Shown: in pieces, positions 22,256-34,812 of the stretch
Numbering within the stretch: the stretch's first letter is position 1
Layout of the letters: each line of letters opens with the position of its first letter
Assembly (NCBI GenBank): GCA_950295325.1
Contig: OX485808.1
Span: 7,814,501 to 7,878,500 of the forward strand
DNA length: 64,000 nucleotides
Reading direction: 5' to 3'
Source of the DNA: Polytrichum commune
Lineage: Eukaryota > Streptophyta > Polytrichopsida > Polytrichales > Polytrichaceae
Notes under the pieces: generated by a model
The model's input: only the letters and a program-made list of their open reading frames with translations
The model's database searches: none
What the model was told of the DNA's origin: nothing
Program-made: the position numbers and the translations under genes

Positions 22256-23068
22256 GAGGACATCAATCTCCTTTAGTGGGGGAGAAACTCTAGTAGCAAA
22301 CATAGCTTCGAGGCTAATTGCTCCACAACATGAACTTGTTCTTTGGCTTGAGGGAATAAAGTCCAAACTTTAGTGGTGCAAAGAGAAAAGTATGAGATGA
22401 GGTCCTAGTCTTGTACTTGTGCTTGGTTAATGGAAGAGGGGGAATAGACATGCCAAACTAGGTTGGGTAAGCCGAGTAATTTGGGGCCATGGCTTGGAGG
22501 GGCCTTGGATAAAACCAAGAAACTTCTTAGTTGTGGGCTTGTCCGGGCGGGGACAAGGTGATGGCGCGTGCTCATAAAAGTGCTACCCGCGAGCTAACGA
22601 GAGTTGGCGCATGGGAGTCATGAACCCATGTCTCGAAAGAGCAAAGTGGGAACCGAGTCGGGCGGGACTTGGCATCACCCCCGTGCGATCGAGGCGTGGC
22701 TTAACAATGGAAAGCCATCTCGGAGTTGCAACCGAGACAACTTAGTGGAAGCGTTGAGGTCTTGCCTAGATGTGTCACGTTAGGCTAGTGGAGCCTAACG
22801 GGGGAGGCCCCAAAGGAGGGGCAACCCAAGTGAGTCCCAAAGTAGGTGGGTCTAGTGTAGGTTAGGTCCTTGGATGAGAGATCCAAGGTCGCTAACGGAC
22901 CACCTAGGAACGACATCTTTGGGACTATGCCAAATTTGAAGATGCATTGTGGGGGTCGCGCCCTAAGGTAAACACAATGCCGCACCATAGAGGATGGCAA
23001 CTTGAGAATTGGTGTGCCGACTACGAGTATAGTCGATGAGGGCATCGACTCCGTTTGGTGGGGGTGAG
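22256..23068 (+). other. 3' untranslated region and polypurine tract of E2
   Basis: About 0.8 kb between the chromodomain stop and the 3' LTR, present in all complete family-A copies. It has several short hairpins, for example arms GTTAGGCT/AGCCTAAC near 22780 and CCTTGGAT/ATCCAAGG near 22870. The likely polypurine tract is GGTGGGGGTGAG just before the 3' LTR. No conserved sense ORF is recognised. Confidence 0.65.
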
Positions 23069-24040
23069 TGTCGCGCACCTCTCCATCAGGAGTGGCCGAA
23101 ACACCATGGGCACAAGGGGGACCCCGGAGTGACACCCGGGACTTGTGGCGCCATATGTGAGAGGGCCCAAGTGATCCTAGTGTGGGTGAGGGCCCCGGGC
23201 GTTGGGAATGCCTCCCACCCACTGAGACTAGGAAGCATGAGGGTAAGGCCATGAGCTATGCGTAGCTCATAGAGTGGTGATTCTAGAATGCTCAAGAACA
23301 CCTCAATCAGAGGTGTGAGCTAGGAGTTATGGCCATTTGAGTGGGGCGCTGTCCCGGGACAGCGCCCTGGTGCAGGAGTGCCTGGGAGTGACTCCCGGGA
23401 TTGCCAAGGTTCAAACAGGCATAACGTCCTCATAACTTGCCCAAATGGGGCAAGTGAGGAGTCCATCGGCATCTACGTGAAGCGTAGATGAGGATGGAGT
23501 GGTTGTTTGTTATGATCAGACATCATACAAGGAAGTTATGATGGTCTGAAGCTTCTGGGGGGTTCTAGGCCCAGCAGCTAAAGGAAAATGTCCACTTGGC
23601 CCCAACTCTTGGTAGAGAGACAAGAGGTTGGTTGACGGTGGGGTAGGGGCCCCGCGTGAAGTCCTAGAGGCTTATATGGGTGAGGTGGTGTGGCCTCACC
23701 CACCCGAGGCCGAACGGCAAGGCCTCCATGGGCATTGGCCCATTGTGAGGCCATAGTTGCCTAGTATGGTTCGGGTTGTTGTAGTGTTGCTCCGGCAACG
23801 CGATGATCAACATAGGATTGGACTTCCATGGATGGAAGTCCACATTGGGGAAATGGGTTACCGATTAAGGGGTGAGTCCCGAAAGCAAAGTAGGAGGGTT
23901 GGTTCCCTCCTATGAACTATTGGTCCGGGGTAAGAGGAGCTATCCATTAGCATGGCGGAATGCGAATGGTTAGCGCTTGTAACCTTTGCTAGAAACGAAA
24001 ATTGGCAAGATTATTAAGGGACCTAGCAAGGGTTGCGACA
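23069..24040 (+). repeat. 3' LTR of E2 (972 bp)
   Basis: Near-identical to 15358-16329. Followed by target duplication AGTTA. Confidence 0.95.
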
Positions 24041-24116
24041 AGTTAGGCTCATGTCACCCATGGCTCTCACTTGGATTAGGACGCAACTAAGGGTGACGGT
24101 TTTGGGCTGATAATAT

Positions 24117-24475
24117 TGGTCGTTGTTGGTTGCAAAAGGCATTTTCAAGGAGGTTTTTGTGTCCTTCCTATTGGTAGGTCACACGTACGATGATATTGAT
24201 GCATCTTTTGGGCGGTGGAGCATGAAGTTGCGCGAGGAGAATTTTCCAACAATCCCATTGTTGATGAAGTCGTATATGGATTTGGATAACATTCCCGTCA
24301 TCCCCCAAATGATCGAGGAGGTTCCTGATTTCAAGGCATTTATAGAACCGTATATTCGAAGCGGAGCTCACCAATTGATCGGGCATACGAAGGCACAACA
24401 ATTTCAGTTCTACATGCGTGACGATGGTATCCCCGCCATGCAATACAAATTGTTGTGCACGACACAAGACTGGAG
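24117..24475 (+). pseudogene. DUF7869-like gene, first visible part, cut by element C
   Basis: Open frame with the signature FLLVGHTYDDIDASFGRW followed by LIGHTKAQQFQFYM and MQYKLLC. I recognise this as the conserved core of DUF7869-type proteins, which I recall from mosses, ferns and animals and which have been suspected to be transposase-like; the biochemical role is unknown. The frame is closed upstream by TAA at 24111, so an intron or decay lies there. It breaks at 24475 inside the codons for QDWS. When element C and one copy of TGGAG are removed, translation continues in the same frame at 60477 (PPEGLFVWRVDGEG). The ancestral reading frame was therefore intact when C arrived. Confidence 0.75.
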
Positions 24476-24479
24476 TGTG

Positions 24480-25452
24480 TGTCGCAACCCTTGCTAGGTC
24501 CCTTAACAATCTTGCCAATTTTCGTTTCTAGCAAAGGTTACGAGCGCTAACCATTCGCATTCCGCCATGCTAATGGATAGCTCCTCTTACCCCGGACCAA
24601 TAGTTCATAGGAGGGAACCAACCCTCCTACTTTGCTTTCGGGACTCACCCCTTAATCGGTAACCCATTTCCCCAATGTGGACTTCCATCCATGGAAGTAC
24701 AATCCTATGTTGATCATCGCGTTGCCGGAGCAACACTACAACAACCCGAACCATACTAGGCAACTATGGCCTCACAATAGGCCAAAGCCCATGGAGGCCT
24801 TGCCGTTCGGCCTCAGGTGGGTGAGGCCACACCACCTCACCCATATAAGCCTCTAGGACTCCACGCGGGGCCCCTACCCCACCGTCAACCAACCTCTTGT
24901 CTCTCTACCAAGAGTTGGGGCCAAGTGGACATTTTCCCTTAGCTGCTGGGCCTAGAACCCCCCCTGCAGCTTCAGACCATCATAACTTCCTTGTATGATG
25001 TCTGATCATAACCACCAACCACTCCATCTTCATCTCCGTTTCACGTAGATGCCGATGGACTCCTCGCTTGCCCCATTCGGGCAAGTCTTCAGGAAGTTAT
25101 GCCTGTTTGAACCTTGGCAGTCCCGGGAATCACTCCCAGGCACTGCTGTACCAGGGCGCTGTCCCGGGACAGCACCCCACTCAAATGGCCATAACTCCTA
25201 GCTCACACCTCCGATTGAGGTGATCTTGAGCATTCTAGAATCACCACGCCATGAGCTACGCATAGCTCATGGCCTCACCCTCATGCCTCCTAGTCTTGGT
25301 GGGTGGGAGGCGTTCCCAACGCCCGGGGCCCTCACCCACACTAGGATCACTTGGGCCCTCTCACCAACGGCGCCACAAGTCCCGGGTGTCACTCCGGGGT
25401 CCCCCTTGTGCCCATGGTGTTTAGGGCACTCCTCATGGAGAGGTGCGCGACA
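24480..25452 (-). repeat. Solo LTR A4 in element C (973 bp)
   Basis: Family-A LTR in minus sense with target duplications GTGTG at 24475-24479 and 25453-25457. It landed 4 bp inside the end of element C. No internal sequence remains. Confidence 0.95.
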
Positions 25453-25457
25453 GTGTG

Positions 25458-26832
25458 GGAACACGCGAACACCAACTTATCCGGATTGGCATTTTTAAGT
25501 GCCTAATCCGGGTTTGTCCGGATGACCCTAGTATCGTCCAAGGATTCTGTGAAGTGTAGGAGGTCTAGAACCCTCCGTACCTGCTTATTTCCTCTTCCTT
25601 AGCCAAATTTCTGGAAACCCTAATTTCCGGATTTTTGGTCTTTGGGGACACTCTTAGCCTTTTTCCGGAGTGTGCCTTTCCGGATGGTATCTCTAAGTCC
25701 TCATTATAATACTTACCCACCCCTTTACGTCTACCCTCTAGAATAGGTGGTTTCTTCCGGTGAAGACGTCCTTGGTAAGATTGGAATCCGGAAACTCCCT
25801 CACAACCAATCCGGATTGATCAGATCCGTCTTGGCAGGTCACGCAGAGAGATCCGGATTGTTTCTTGGGACCATAGTGACCAGAGGAGTCCGGATTCCGA
25901 CCGGAGATCTGACTCGACGGGATGAGTGGGTGACCCGTACCACTTTCCGGATTGTCCCGTCCACCGGTGATGAGACATTTTCGGAAGATCGGTTAAGTCC
26001 GGATCCCTTCCGGACCTTTGCCTAATCTTCCCCTCGGCTGTCTCACCGTAACGTTACCCAGATATCCGGGACAATGAGGATCTCTTCCTACTACACTCCG
26101 GTGGTGGCCTCCAATCTGGAACCCTGACTGATCCGGGCCTTCCCTTCTCCTTCCGACGGATCTGTCCGGCTACCTCTACCTTGGATTTTACTCAATCTGA
26201 GCTAACTGGGCGATCCGTACCACCATCCGGATGGGTCCGTTTAAGGGCGGTGGGACCTCTTCAGAAGATCAGATTGGCGTAAGTCCGGATCCCTTCCGGA
26301 TCTCACCCAATCTTCCATGCGGCTATCCCACCTAGACGTTACTCAACCCACCGGATTAGTGAGGTTTCCCTCCCACTACACTCAGAGAGGATCTACAAGG
26401 CAATAACCGGATCTGATCCGGGTCTCCTCTCTCATGTCCTATCCGGAACTCCTATCCCTCATGCCCTCTTTCTCCTCCGCTAACAATCTCCGGATCATTC
26501 ACACAAACATCATTCGAGAGAAGTCAAGGAGTGAGAAACTAAGGCATTTATTTGGAGTATGAGTAATCACAATACAACAATGGAGAAGGAACCCTTCTCA
26601 AGCTCCTTATTCAGTCTTAAGTAGAGGCTCAAAATCCCTAACTGAGGGCGGCGGCCCAGGCGGCCGCCCCTAAGAAAAACCCTAACTACACCCGGTCTCC
26701 CGGTTTTCGCGGATCAAGATCCGGATTTTCCGCTGACACACCCAAGGGAGAATTTTATTACTCATCTTCAAAAACTCCTAAGTCCTACCTGCCTACCTCT
26801 ATTCTGCCTAACTTATCTAGCTACTCCCCTAA
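25458..26832 (-). other. 3' non-coding part of element C
   Basis: 1.4 kb after the stop of the C ORF, ending at the element tip CCCACA. It is packed with TCCGG/CCGGA motifs. Two diverged copies of a roughly 280-bp block lie at about 25900-26100 and 26190-26390 (compare GTACCACTTTCCGG near 25937 with GTACCACCATCCGG near 26217). No long frame stays open on the minus strand; the 92-codon plus-strand frame at 25747 has no recognisable domain. Confidence 0.6.
25900..26390. repeat. Diverged tandem duplication in element C
   Basis: Two copies offset by about 280 bp share AAGTCCGGATCCCTTCCGGA (near 25995 and 26281), the GTACCAC..TCCGG block and CACTACACTC. They differ at many sites, so the duplication is old compared with the nested family-A copies. 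Confidence 0.65.
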
Positions 26833-26864
26833 CTAAGAAGAGCGGTGCTTCTTCGGAGCCGATC
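26833..26864 (-). pseudogene. C-terminal codons of the element-C ORF
   Basis: Minus strand; continues the frame of the 34813-35161 part across the E3 insertion, giving KEGS then APKKHRSS and a TAG at 26833-26835. The basic tail looks like a natural C-terminus. Confidence 0.6.
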
Positions 26865-27837
26865 TGTCGCGCACCTCTCCATGAGGAGTGCCCGAAACAC
26901 CATGGGCACAAGGGGGACCCCGGAGTGACACCCGGGACTTGTGGCGCCGTTGGTGAGAGGGCCCAAGTGATCCTAGTGTGGGTGAGGATCCCGGGCGTTG
27001 GGAACGCCTCCCACCCACGAAGACTAGGAGGCACAAGGGTAAGGCCATGAGTTATGCGTAGCTCATGGCGTGGTGATTCTAGAATGCTCAAGAACACCTC
27101 AATCGGAGGTGTGAGCTAGGAGTTATGGCCATTTGAGTGGCGCGCTGTCCCGGGACAGCGCCCTGCTACAGCAGTGCCTGGGAGTGATACCCGGGACTGC
27201 CAAGGTTCAAACAGGCATAACTTCCTGACCACTTGCCCGAATGGGGCAAGTGAGGAGTCCATCGGCATGTACGTGAAGCGTAGATGAAGATGGAGTGGTT
27301 GGTTGCTGGAATCAGACATCATACAAGGAAGTTATGATGGTCTGAAGCTGCTGGGGGCTTCTAGGCCCAGCGGCTAAGGGAAAATGTCCACTTGGCCCCA
27401 ACTCTTGGTAGAGAGACAAGAGGTTGGTTGACGGTGGGGTAGGGGCCCCGCGTAGAGTCCTAGAGGCTTATATGGGTGAGGTGGTGTGGCCTCACCCACT
27501 CGAGGCCGAACGGCACGGCCTCCATGGGCATTGGCCCATTGTGAGGCCATAGTTGCCTAGTATGGTTCGGGTTGTTGTAGTGTTGCTCCGGCAACGCGAT
27601 GATCAACATAGGATTGGACTTCCATGCATGGAAGTCCACATCAAAGAAATGGGTTACCGATTAAGGGGTGAGTCCCGAAAGCAAAGTAGGAGGGTTGGTT
27701 CCCCTCCTTTGAATTAATGGTCCGGGGTAAGAGGAGCTAACCATTAGCATGGCGGTATGCGAAGGGTTAGCGCTCGTAACCTTTGCTAGAAAAGAAAATT
27801 GGCAAGATTGCTAAGGGGGCTAGCAAGGGTTGCGACA
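26865..27837 (+). repeat. 5' LTR of E3 (973 bp)
   Basis: TGTCGC...GCGACA followed by the Met-tRNA primer site. Differs from its partner at roughly a dozen or more positions before about 27320 and at only one or two after. Confidence 0.95.
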
Positions 27838-27889
27838 CGTGGTATCAGAGCAGGGTTCCAATTTTTGAGCTAGCACTTTGAGGTAGACA

Positions 27890-30800
27890 TGGCTATCAAA
27901 AATGCGGGTTATGATGGTGAGCCCGGGGTTTCCAAAAGGTGGGAGGCTCAAATTGGAACAAGGGTCATGTGCAAGTGAATTTTGACCATACCATTGATTC
28001 TAATGACAATGGTGGGCATGAGGGTGGATTCGGTAAGGAAAATGGAGGAGTGCTTTGAAAGGGCTCCCGCAAACCTCGAAAAGTAATCGGGGGCTAGAAT
28101 ACCGAATGCATCCGAAAGCTTGGACAGTGGTAATGTTGGATTGAAATTCCAATCCAAATTGCTTAGAATGTGGTGAATTTGGAATGGGTGCAAATGCGGC
28201 ACTCAAGGCTTTTAGGCCTATGTCTGCGATTTGACCACCATAATGAATGGCACAACTAAGATTGACTAGTTGGCTAAGAAACACATCGTTTTAGATGGGG
28301 TTTCAAAAGCGGGTGGTGAATACCATGTTCAACTCCCCAAAGCTTCTTGAGGACGTATCGGGAATCTTTAAGATTTGAAGAACATTGAAGCCGATGATCC
28401 CGAAAAGAAGTTGGGCGGGGCATCACCACAAAGTGGGTTTTAGCCGATATTGGTCCCAAATAAATGGGCGAAAATAGTTTGGCCCATTATACCAAGGCAA
28501 AACATACTCGTGCTGCGGACGGAATGTTGGGAGGTGGGTTGATCCTACCAAGGCAATTCATGTTCGTGCCGCGGACAAAGTGTGAAAGGTGGCTTTGTGC
28601 TACCAAGGCAAATCATGTTTGTTCCGCGGACAAACTATTAGAAATTGGTTTTGTGGCACCGTACCAAACCAATTTGTCCCGCGGACGGAATGTTTAGAGT
28701 TGGGTTTGCGGACCAAGCCAAGCCAAGTTGCCGAGGACGGAATGTTGGACGATGGCTTTGTGGGCAAGGCTAGTAGCCTTAAGCCGAGGCCAAGTCTCAT
28801 GGATTGACAAAGAGTCAACATACTCCTTGATGAGCTGAAGCTCATAAGGTGTTGGGGCTTGCCGACGCGTATAATGGGCAAGCTCATTAATGTGCGGTCT
28901 CTAAGGGTGAACCCCATGAAATAAGGTAATGACGATGTCTTTGACGTTATAATGTGGGACATTGGAATTTGTGGACATTTTACACTACGTAAAATGGATG
29001 AGGTGCCCTCACTTTGGAGGACACCTTCTTTGAAACTCACATGAAAGATGTGAGGCGCAAGCCGGTGAGCTTGCGGTGCATTTGTGATGTGCCATGATGG
29101 CAAAGAATTGAACTACAAATTGACAAGGACTCCTATGGTAGGAGGACCCAAGTTGAATTTGGTCTTAATGGACCAAATGAAAAATGGTAAACATAATGGT
29201 CGTGGTTCAATTGGAGCAACTCCAAGGAACTCATGGGGAGGTTAGGAAAGATGGGCCTCCCCCAAACCATACTTGTGGGATGTTGGTGAGATACAAGGAT
29301 GTATTCACCAATGTGTTGCTCAAAATGTTACCGCCAAGGACTGAATTGCAACTTTGCTCAAGAAGAAATTGAGTTCTTGAGGCATGTGGTGACAAAGGAA
29401 GTCGGTGGACAAACATGAAGAATGTCAAGGCAATCGAAGAGGAGAATTGGCCCTTGACTTTAAAAAAGGCTTAGGTCATTGGTTGGCCTAGCCAACTACT
29501 ACCACCACTTCATTCATGGTTTTTCTAAGGTTGCTAGGACCTTAGTCAACATGTTGGAAAAAATGGCTATCCCAAGAGTGGGATGAGCCTTGTCACCAAG
29601 CCTTTGGGGAGCTCAAGAAAAAGTTCTCTTCACAAGATGTGGTTAAATTTCCGGGTTTTCATAAGCATTTTGAGGTGCACATGGAGACGAAGGACTTTAT
29701 CATTGGCGGATGTTGATCCAAGATGGATGACCATTGCTTATGAGAGCATTAAGCTCCATGGTTGTCGAACCTTGTCCGGCTTGTGCAAGAAATGGCTATC
29801 CCAAGAGTGGGATGAGCCGTGCCACCAAGCCATTAAGGAGCTTAAGACGAAGTTCTCTTCGCCGCCCGTGCTCAAGTTCGCGGAGTTTGACATACCTTTT
29901 GAGGTGCATACGGGGGCGAGAGACTTTATTTGGCGGATGTGGATGTAAAAAAAAAAGATGGCCATTGCATATGAGAGCATGAAGCTCGATGGTTGTCCCA
30001 CCTTGTGCGACTTGTGGAAGAAATGGCTATCCCAAGAGTGGGATGATGTTTGTCACGAGTCTTTGGGGAGTTTAACACCAAGTTCTATTCGCCGCCCATG
30101 CTCAAGTTCATGGAGTTTGACAAACCTTTTGAGGTGCATACGGGGGCGAGTAACTTTGCCAATGCCAATGATGGATTGTTAATGTAAGATGGATGGCCTT
30201 TGCATATGGGGGCTTGAGGCTCGATGGTTGTCAAAGAAGACAACCAACTCATGACAAAGAACTTCTTTGCCGTAGTGCATTGCTTGAAGATGTGGCGACA
30301 TTATTTGGGGTCGCACAAAGCAAAGGTCTACATGGACAATGTGTCCTAAAATTATTTTAACGTATACAAGCACAAGTGAGCGCCAAGTCATTGCGGTGGC
30401 ATGATAGTCTGGCGCTTATGAAGGTGGATTTGGTCCACAAACCGGACCATGGAAATGTGGTGCCGGATGCGCTAAGTAGACCGGATGAGTTCCAAGCAAT
30501 GAGAACCATCCAAACCTTGTGGCTAATGTGTGCCGGCGAAGGAAACTTGTGATGCAAGATACGGGAGGGGTAAATTAACTACCCCGAGGCACAAAAGCTT
30601 TTAGGTGAGCTTCGCAAGAGCAAGGTGCTCAAAGAGGTTAAGTTGGTGGACGGATTGTTCAAGTGTAAGCAAAGTCGGGTGTATGTGTGTCGCGCACCTC
30701 TCCATGAGGAGTGGCCGAAACACCATGGGCACAAGGGGGACCCCGGAGTGACACCCGGGACTTGTGGCGCCGTTGGTGAGAGGGCCCAAGTGATCCTAGT

Positions 30801-33020
30801 GTGGGTGAGGGCCCCGGGCGTTGGGAACGCCTCCCACCCACGGAGACTAGGAGGCACAAGGGGAAGGCGATGAGTTATGCGTAGCTCATGGCGTGGTGAT
30901 TCTAGAAAGCTCAAGAACACCTCAATCGGAGGTGTGAGCTAGGAGTTATGGCCATTTGAGTGGGGCGCTGTCCCGGGACAGCGCCCTGGTACAGCAGTGC
31001 CTGGGAGTGATTCCCGGGACTGCAAAGGTTCAAACAGGCATAACTTCCTCACCACTTGCCCGAATGGGGCAAGTGAGGAGTGCATCGGCATCTACGTGAA
31101 GCGTAGATGAAGATGGAGTGGTCAAGTGTTATGATCAGACATCATACAAGGAAGTTATGATGGTCTGAAGTTGCTGGGGGCTTCTAGGCCCAGCGGCTAA
31201 GGGAAAGTGTCCACTTGGCCCCAACTCTTGGTAGAGAGACAAGAGGTTGGTTGACGGTGGGGTAGGGGCCCCGCGTGAAGTCCTAGAGGCTTATAGGGGT
31301 GAGGTGGTGTGGCCTCACCCACCCGAGGCCGAACGGCAAGGCCTCCATGGGCTTTGGCCTATTGTGAGGCCATAGTTGCCTAGTATGGTTCGGGTTGTTG
31401 TAGTGTTGCTCCGGCAACGCGATGATCAACATGGGATTGGACTTCCATGGATGGAAGTCCACATCTAGGAATGGGCTACCGATTAAGGGGTGAGTCCCGA
31501 AAGCAAAGTAGGAGGGTTGGTTCCCTCCTATGAGCTATATGGTCCGGGGTAGGAGGAGCTAACCATTAGCATGGCGGAATGCGAATGGTTAGCGCTCGTA
31601 ACCTTTGCTAGAATTGAAAATTGGCAAGATTGTCAAGGGGGCTTAGCAAGGGTTGCGACAATGTGCCTCAAGGCAAGTTGAGGCTATCGGTTTTGAAGGA
31701 AAAATGTGATAGTCCTATTGCCGGCCATAGAGGAGAAAGAAAAAACCGCCATAGAATGGTGTCATGGAGGTACCATTGGCGGTGCATAAAGGAGGATATA
31801 ACCCACTTTGTGAAGGCGTGAATAAAGTGCCAAGTGAACCGAGCCTCTTACCAAAAGCAAGGCGGTTTCTTGCAACCGTTGCCTATCCCGTCGGCGCCAT
31901 GGCATAGTATGTGCATGGACTTGATCACAAGTTTGCCGGAGTCACATGGGTATGATGCCATCTTGTTGATGGTAGAGCGGTTTGCCAAGTTGGCACACAT
32001 GGTGCCGATTGTGGGAACCGCCACCGCGTTGGAGACCGCATAGCCTTTTCTCAAAGGATGGTTGAGGCACCACGGGTTGCCAAGAGTGATTGTGTGGGAT
32101 CAAGATCCAAAGTTCACAAGTGCATTTTCAATGCATTTCTCTAAGGAGGTCGGAATGAAACTAAGGTTTAGCACGGCCTTGCATTCCCAAATGAATGGAA
32201 AGCGGAGCATGTGAATGGAGTCTTGAAGCAATACTTGAGGAACTTGGTGGGGGCGGACCAAGGAGATTGGGCGGACTATGTGGGTCGAGCGGAGTGTAAT
32301 TGCAATGTAGCCACGCACTTGGCTACCAAGGGGTGGTCTTTCGTGGTGGCTTATGGAGTAGATGCGCTCCAACCTATTAACCTAGCTCTCGAGGGGGCAC
32401 ATTCAACACTAGAGTTCAACCAAGATGGTGAGGACTTGGCCAAGGATGGTAAACAAGTCTTGGAGATGACCAAGTTGTTGGTGGAGAAAGCCCGAAGGTG
32501 CTACGGAGTGCAAATCAATGCTGGAAAACGCGAAGTGGAGTATGAGGTGGGCCAATAAGGTGTTGTTGAATGTGGACAACTTCACCTTGCCCAAAGGCCT
32601 TACTTCAAAAGTTCATGTCCAAAATTGGATCTTCGTTTTCCATTGTGGAACAAGTGTTCAAGGACATGTATAAGTTGGAATTACCGCCGGAGATCAAAGT
32701 GCATCCGACATTTCATGTCTCAATACGAAAGTCATTTTAGGACGACACCTTGTGGCCCAATCACAAGCAAGTGATTAGGCCACCTCCCGACCTTATGGAG
32801 GTCATTTGGAACATGAGGTAGGAAGGCACCCTCAAGTGTAGGAAGCCCAAGTGAAAATGAAAAAAAATGTACAAAAGAGTACTTGGTGAAATGGTGAGGA
32901 TACCATGAAAAAGAAACCGCTTGGGTGGCGGCAAGAGACATGGTGAACACCAATGAATTGGTGAAGCACTTTGAAGAAACTAAGGCTAAGGATTCCAATA
33001 AAATGAAGCGTAGGCATTGA
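27890..33020 (+). pseudogene. Decayed gag-pol of E3
   Basis: Gag N-terminus 27890-28210, minisatellite 28480-28745, protease-like region 28830-29140, RT N-terminus 29184-29372, RT thumb/RNase H repeats 29440-30180 (three units), RNase H end 30180-30540, integrase zinc region 30545-30687 and 31666-31821 (split by solo A6), integrase core 31834-32250, C-terminus to 32720, chromodomain to 33020. It has the same RT-core deletion and stop codons as E2 (TGA 31819-31821, TAG 32041-32043). The gag and protease parts are more diverged than in other copies, and one base is missing near 32200 in the integrase core. Confidence 0.85.
30688..31660 (+). repeat. Solo LTR A6 in E3 (973 bp)
   Basis: Family-A LTR, plus sense, target duplications ATGTG at 30683-30687 and 31661-31665. 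It splits the integrase zinc region of E3 between RVYV and PQGKLRL. Confidence 0.95.
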
Positions 33021-33834
33021 TGAGGACATCAATCTCCTTTAGTGGGGGAGAGACGCTAGTAGCACACTTAGCTTCGAGGTTAATTACTCCACAACATGAA
33101 CTTGTTCTTTGGCTTGAGGGAATAAAGTCCAAACTTTAGTGGTGCAACGAGAAAAGTATGAGATGAGGTCCTAGTCTTGTACTTGTGCTTGGTTAATGGA
33201 AGAGGGGGAATAGATATGCCAAACTAGGTTGGGTAAGCCGAGTAATTGGGGGCCATGGCTTCGAGGGGCCTTGGATAAAACCAAGAAACTTCTTAGTTGT
33301 GGGCTTGTCCGGGCGGGGACAAGGTGATGGCGCGTGCTCATAAAAGTGCTACCCGCGAGCTAACGAGAGTTGGCACATGGGAGTCATGAACCCATGTCTC
33401 GAAAGAGCAAAGTGGGAACCGAGTCGGGCGGGACTTGGCATCACCCCCGTGCGATCGAGGCGTGGCTTAACAATGGAAAGCCATCTCGGAGTTGCAACCG
33501 AGACAACTTAGTGGAAGCGTTGAGGTCTCGCCTAGATGTGTCACGTTAGGCTAGTGGAGCCTAACGGGGGAGGCCCCAAAGGAGGGGCAACCCAAGTGAG
33601 TCCCAAAGTAGGTGGGTCTAGTATAGGTTAGGTCCTTGGATGAGAGATCCAAGGTCGCTAACGGACCACCTAGGAACGACACCTTTGGGACTATGCCAAA
33701 TTTGAAGATGCATTGTGGGGGTCGCGCCCTAAGGTAAACACAATGCCGCACCATAGAGGATGGCAACTTGAGAATTGGTGTGCCGACTACGAGTATAGTC
33801 GATGAGGGCATCGACTCCGTTTGGTGGGGGTGAG
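33021..33834 (+). other. 3' untranslated region of E3
   Basis: Same content as in E2, ending in GGTGGGGGTGAG before the LTR. No sense gene seen. Confidence 0.6.
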
Positions 33835-34807
33835 TGTCGCGCACCTCTCCATGAGGAGTGGCCGAAACACCATGGGCACAAGGGGGACCCCGGAGTGACA
33901 CCCGGGACTTGTGGCGCCGTTGGTGAGAGGGCCCAAGTGATCCTAGTGTGGGTGAGGGCCCCGGGCGTTGGGAACGCCTCCCACCCACCAAGACTAGGAG
34001 GCATGAGGGTGAGGCCATGAGCTATGCGTAGCTCATGGCGTGGTGATTCTAGAATGCTCAAGATCACCTCAATCGGAGGTGTGAGCTAGGAGTTATGGCC
34101 ATTTGAGTGGGGTGCTGTCCCGGGACAGCGCCCTGGTACAGCAGTGCCTGGGAGTGATTCCCGGGACTGCCAAGGTTCAAACAGGCATAACTTCCTGAAG
34201 ACTTGCCCGAATGGGGCAAGCGAGGAGTCCATCGGCATCTACGTGAAGCGTAGATGAGGATGGAGTGGTTGGTTGTTATGATCAGACATCATACAAGGAA
34301 GTTATGATGGTCTGAAGCTGCTGGGGGCTTCTAGGCCCAGCGGCTAAGGGAAAATGTCCACTTGGCCCCAACTCTTGGTAGAGAGACAAGAGGTTGGTTG
34401 ACGGTGGGGTAGGGGCCCCGCGTAGAGTCCTAGAGGCTTATATGGGTGAGGTGGTGTGGCCTCACCCGCCCGAGGCCGAACGGCACGGCCTCCATGGGCA
34501 TTGGCCCATTGTGAGGCCATAGTTGCCTAGTATGGTTCGGGTTGTTGTAGTGTTGCTCCGGCAACGCGATGATCAACATAGGATTGGACTTCCATGCATG
34601 GAAGTCCACATCAAAGAAATGGGTTACCGATTAAGGGGTGAGTCCCGAAAGCAAAGTAGGAGGGTTGGTTCCCCTCCTTTGAATTAATGGTCCGGGGTAA
34701 GAGGAGCTAACCATTAGCATGGCGGTATGCGAAGGGTTAGCGCTCGTAACCTTTGCTAGAAAAGAAAATTGGCAAGATTGCTAAGGGGGCTAGCAAGGGT
34801 TGCGACA
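33835..34807 (+). repeat. 3' LTR of E3 (973 bp)
   Basis: Almost the same sequence as solo LTR A8 (35562-36534); one difference was seen, G/C near 33858. Six short hairpins lie in 34015-34256 (see findings). TATA-like TTATATGGG near 34440. Confidence 0.95.
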
Positions 34808-34812
34808 CGATC

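Larger units (their letters stand above)
15358..24040 (+). mobile_element. Complete family-A retrotransposon E2
   Basis: Plus-strand element bounded by LTRs 15358-16329 and 23069-24040 and by target duplications AGTTA (15353-15357 and 24041-24045). The LTRs differ at only two positions I could find (near 15375/23086 and near 16256/23967), so the insertion is young. The coding region is defective, as in every family-A copy. A solo LTR of family B (19610-21379) sits inside the integrase core. Confidence 0.95.
26865..34807 (+). mobile_element. Complete family-A retrotransposon E3
   Basis: Plus strand, LTRs 26865-27837 and 33835-34807, target duplications CGATC (26860-26864 and 34808-34812), primer site 27840-27854. 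It contains solo LTR A6. It interrupts the last codons of the C ORF. The two LTRs differ clearly in their first half but hardly in the second, unlike the other pairs here. Confidence 0.95.
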
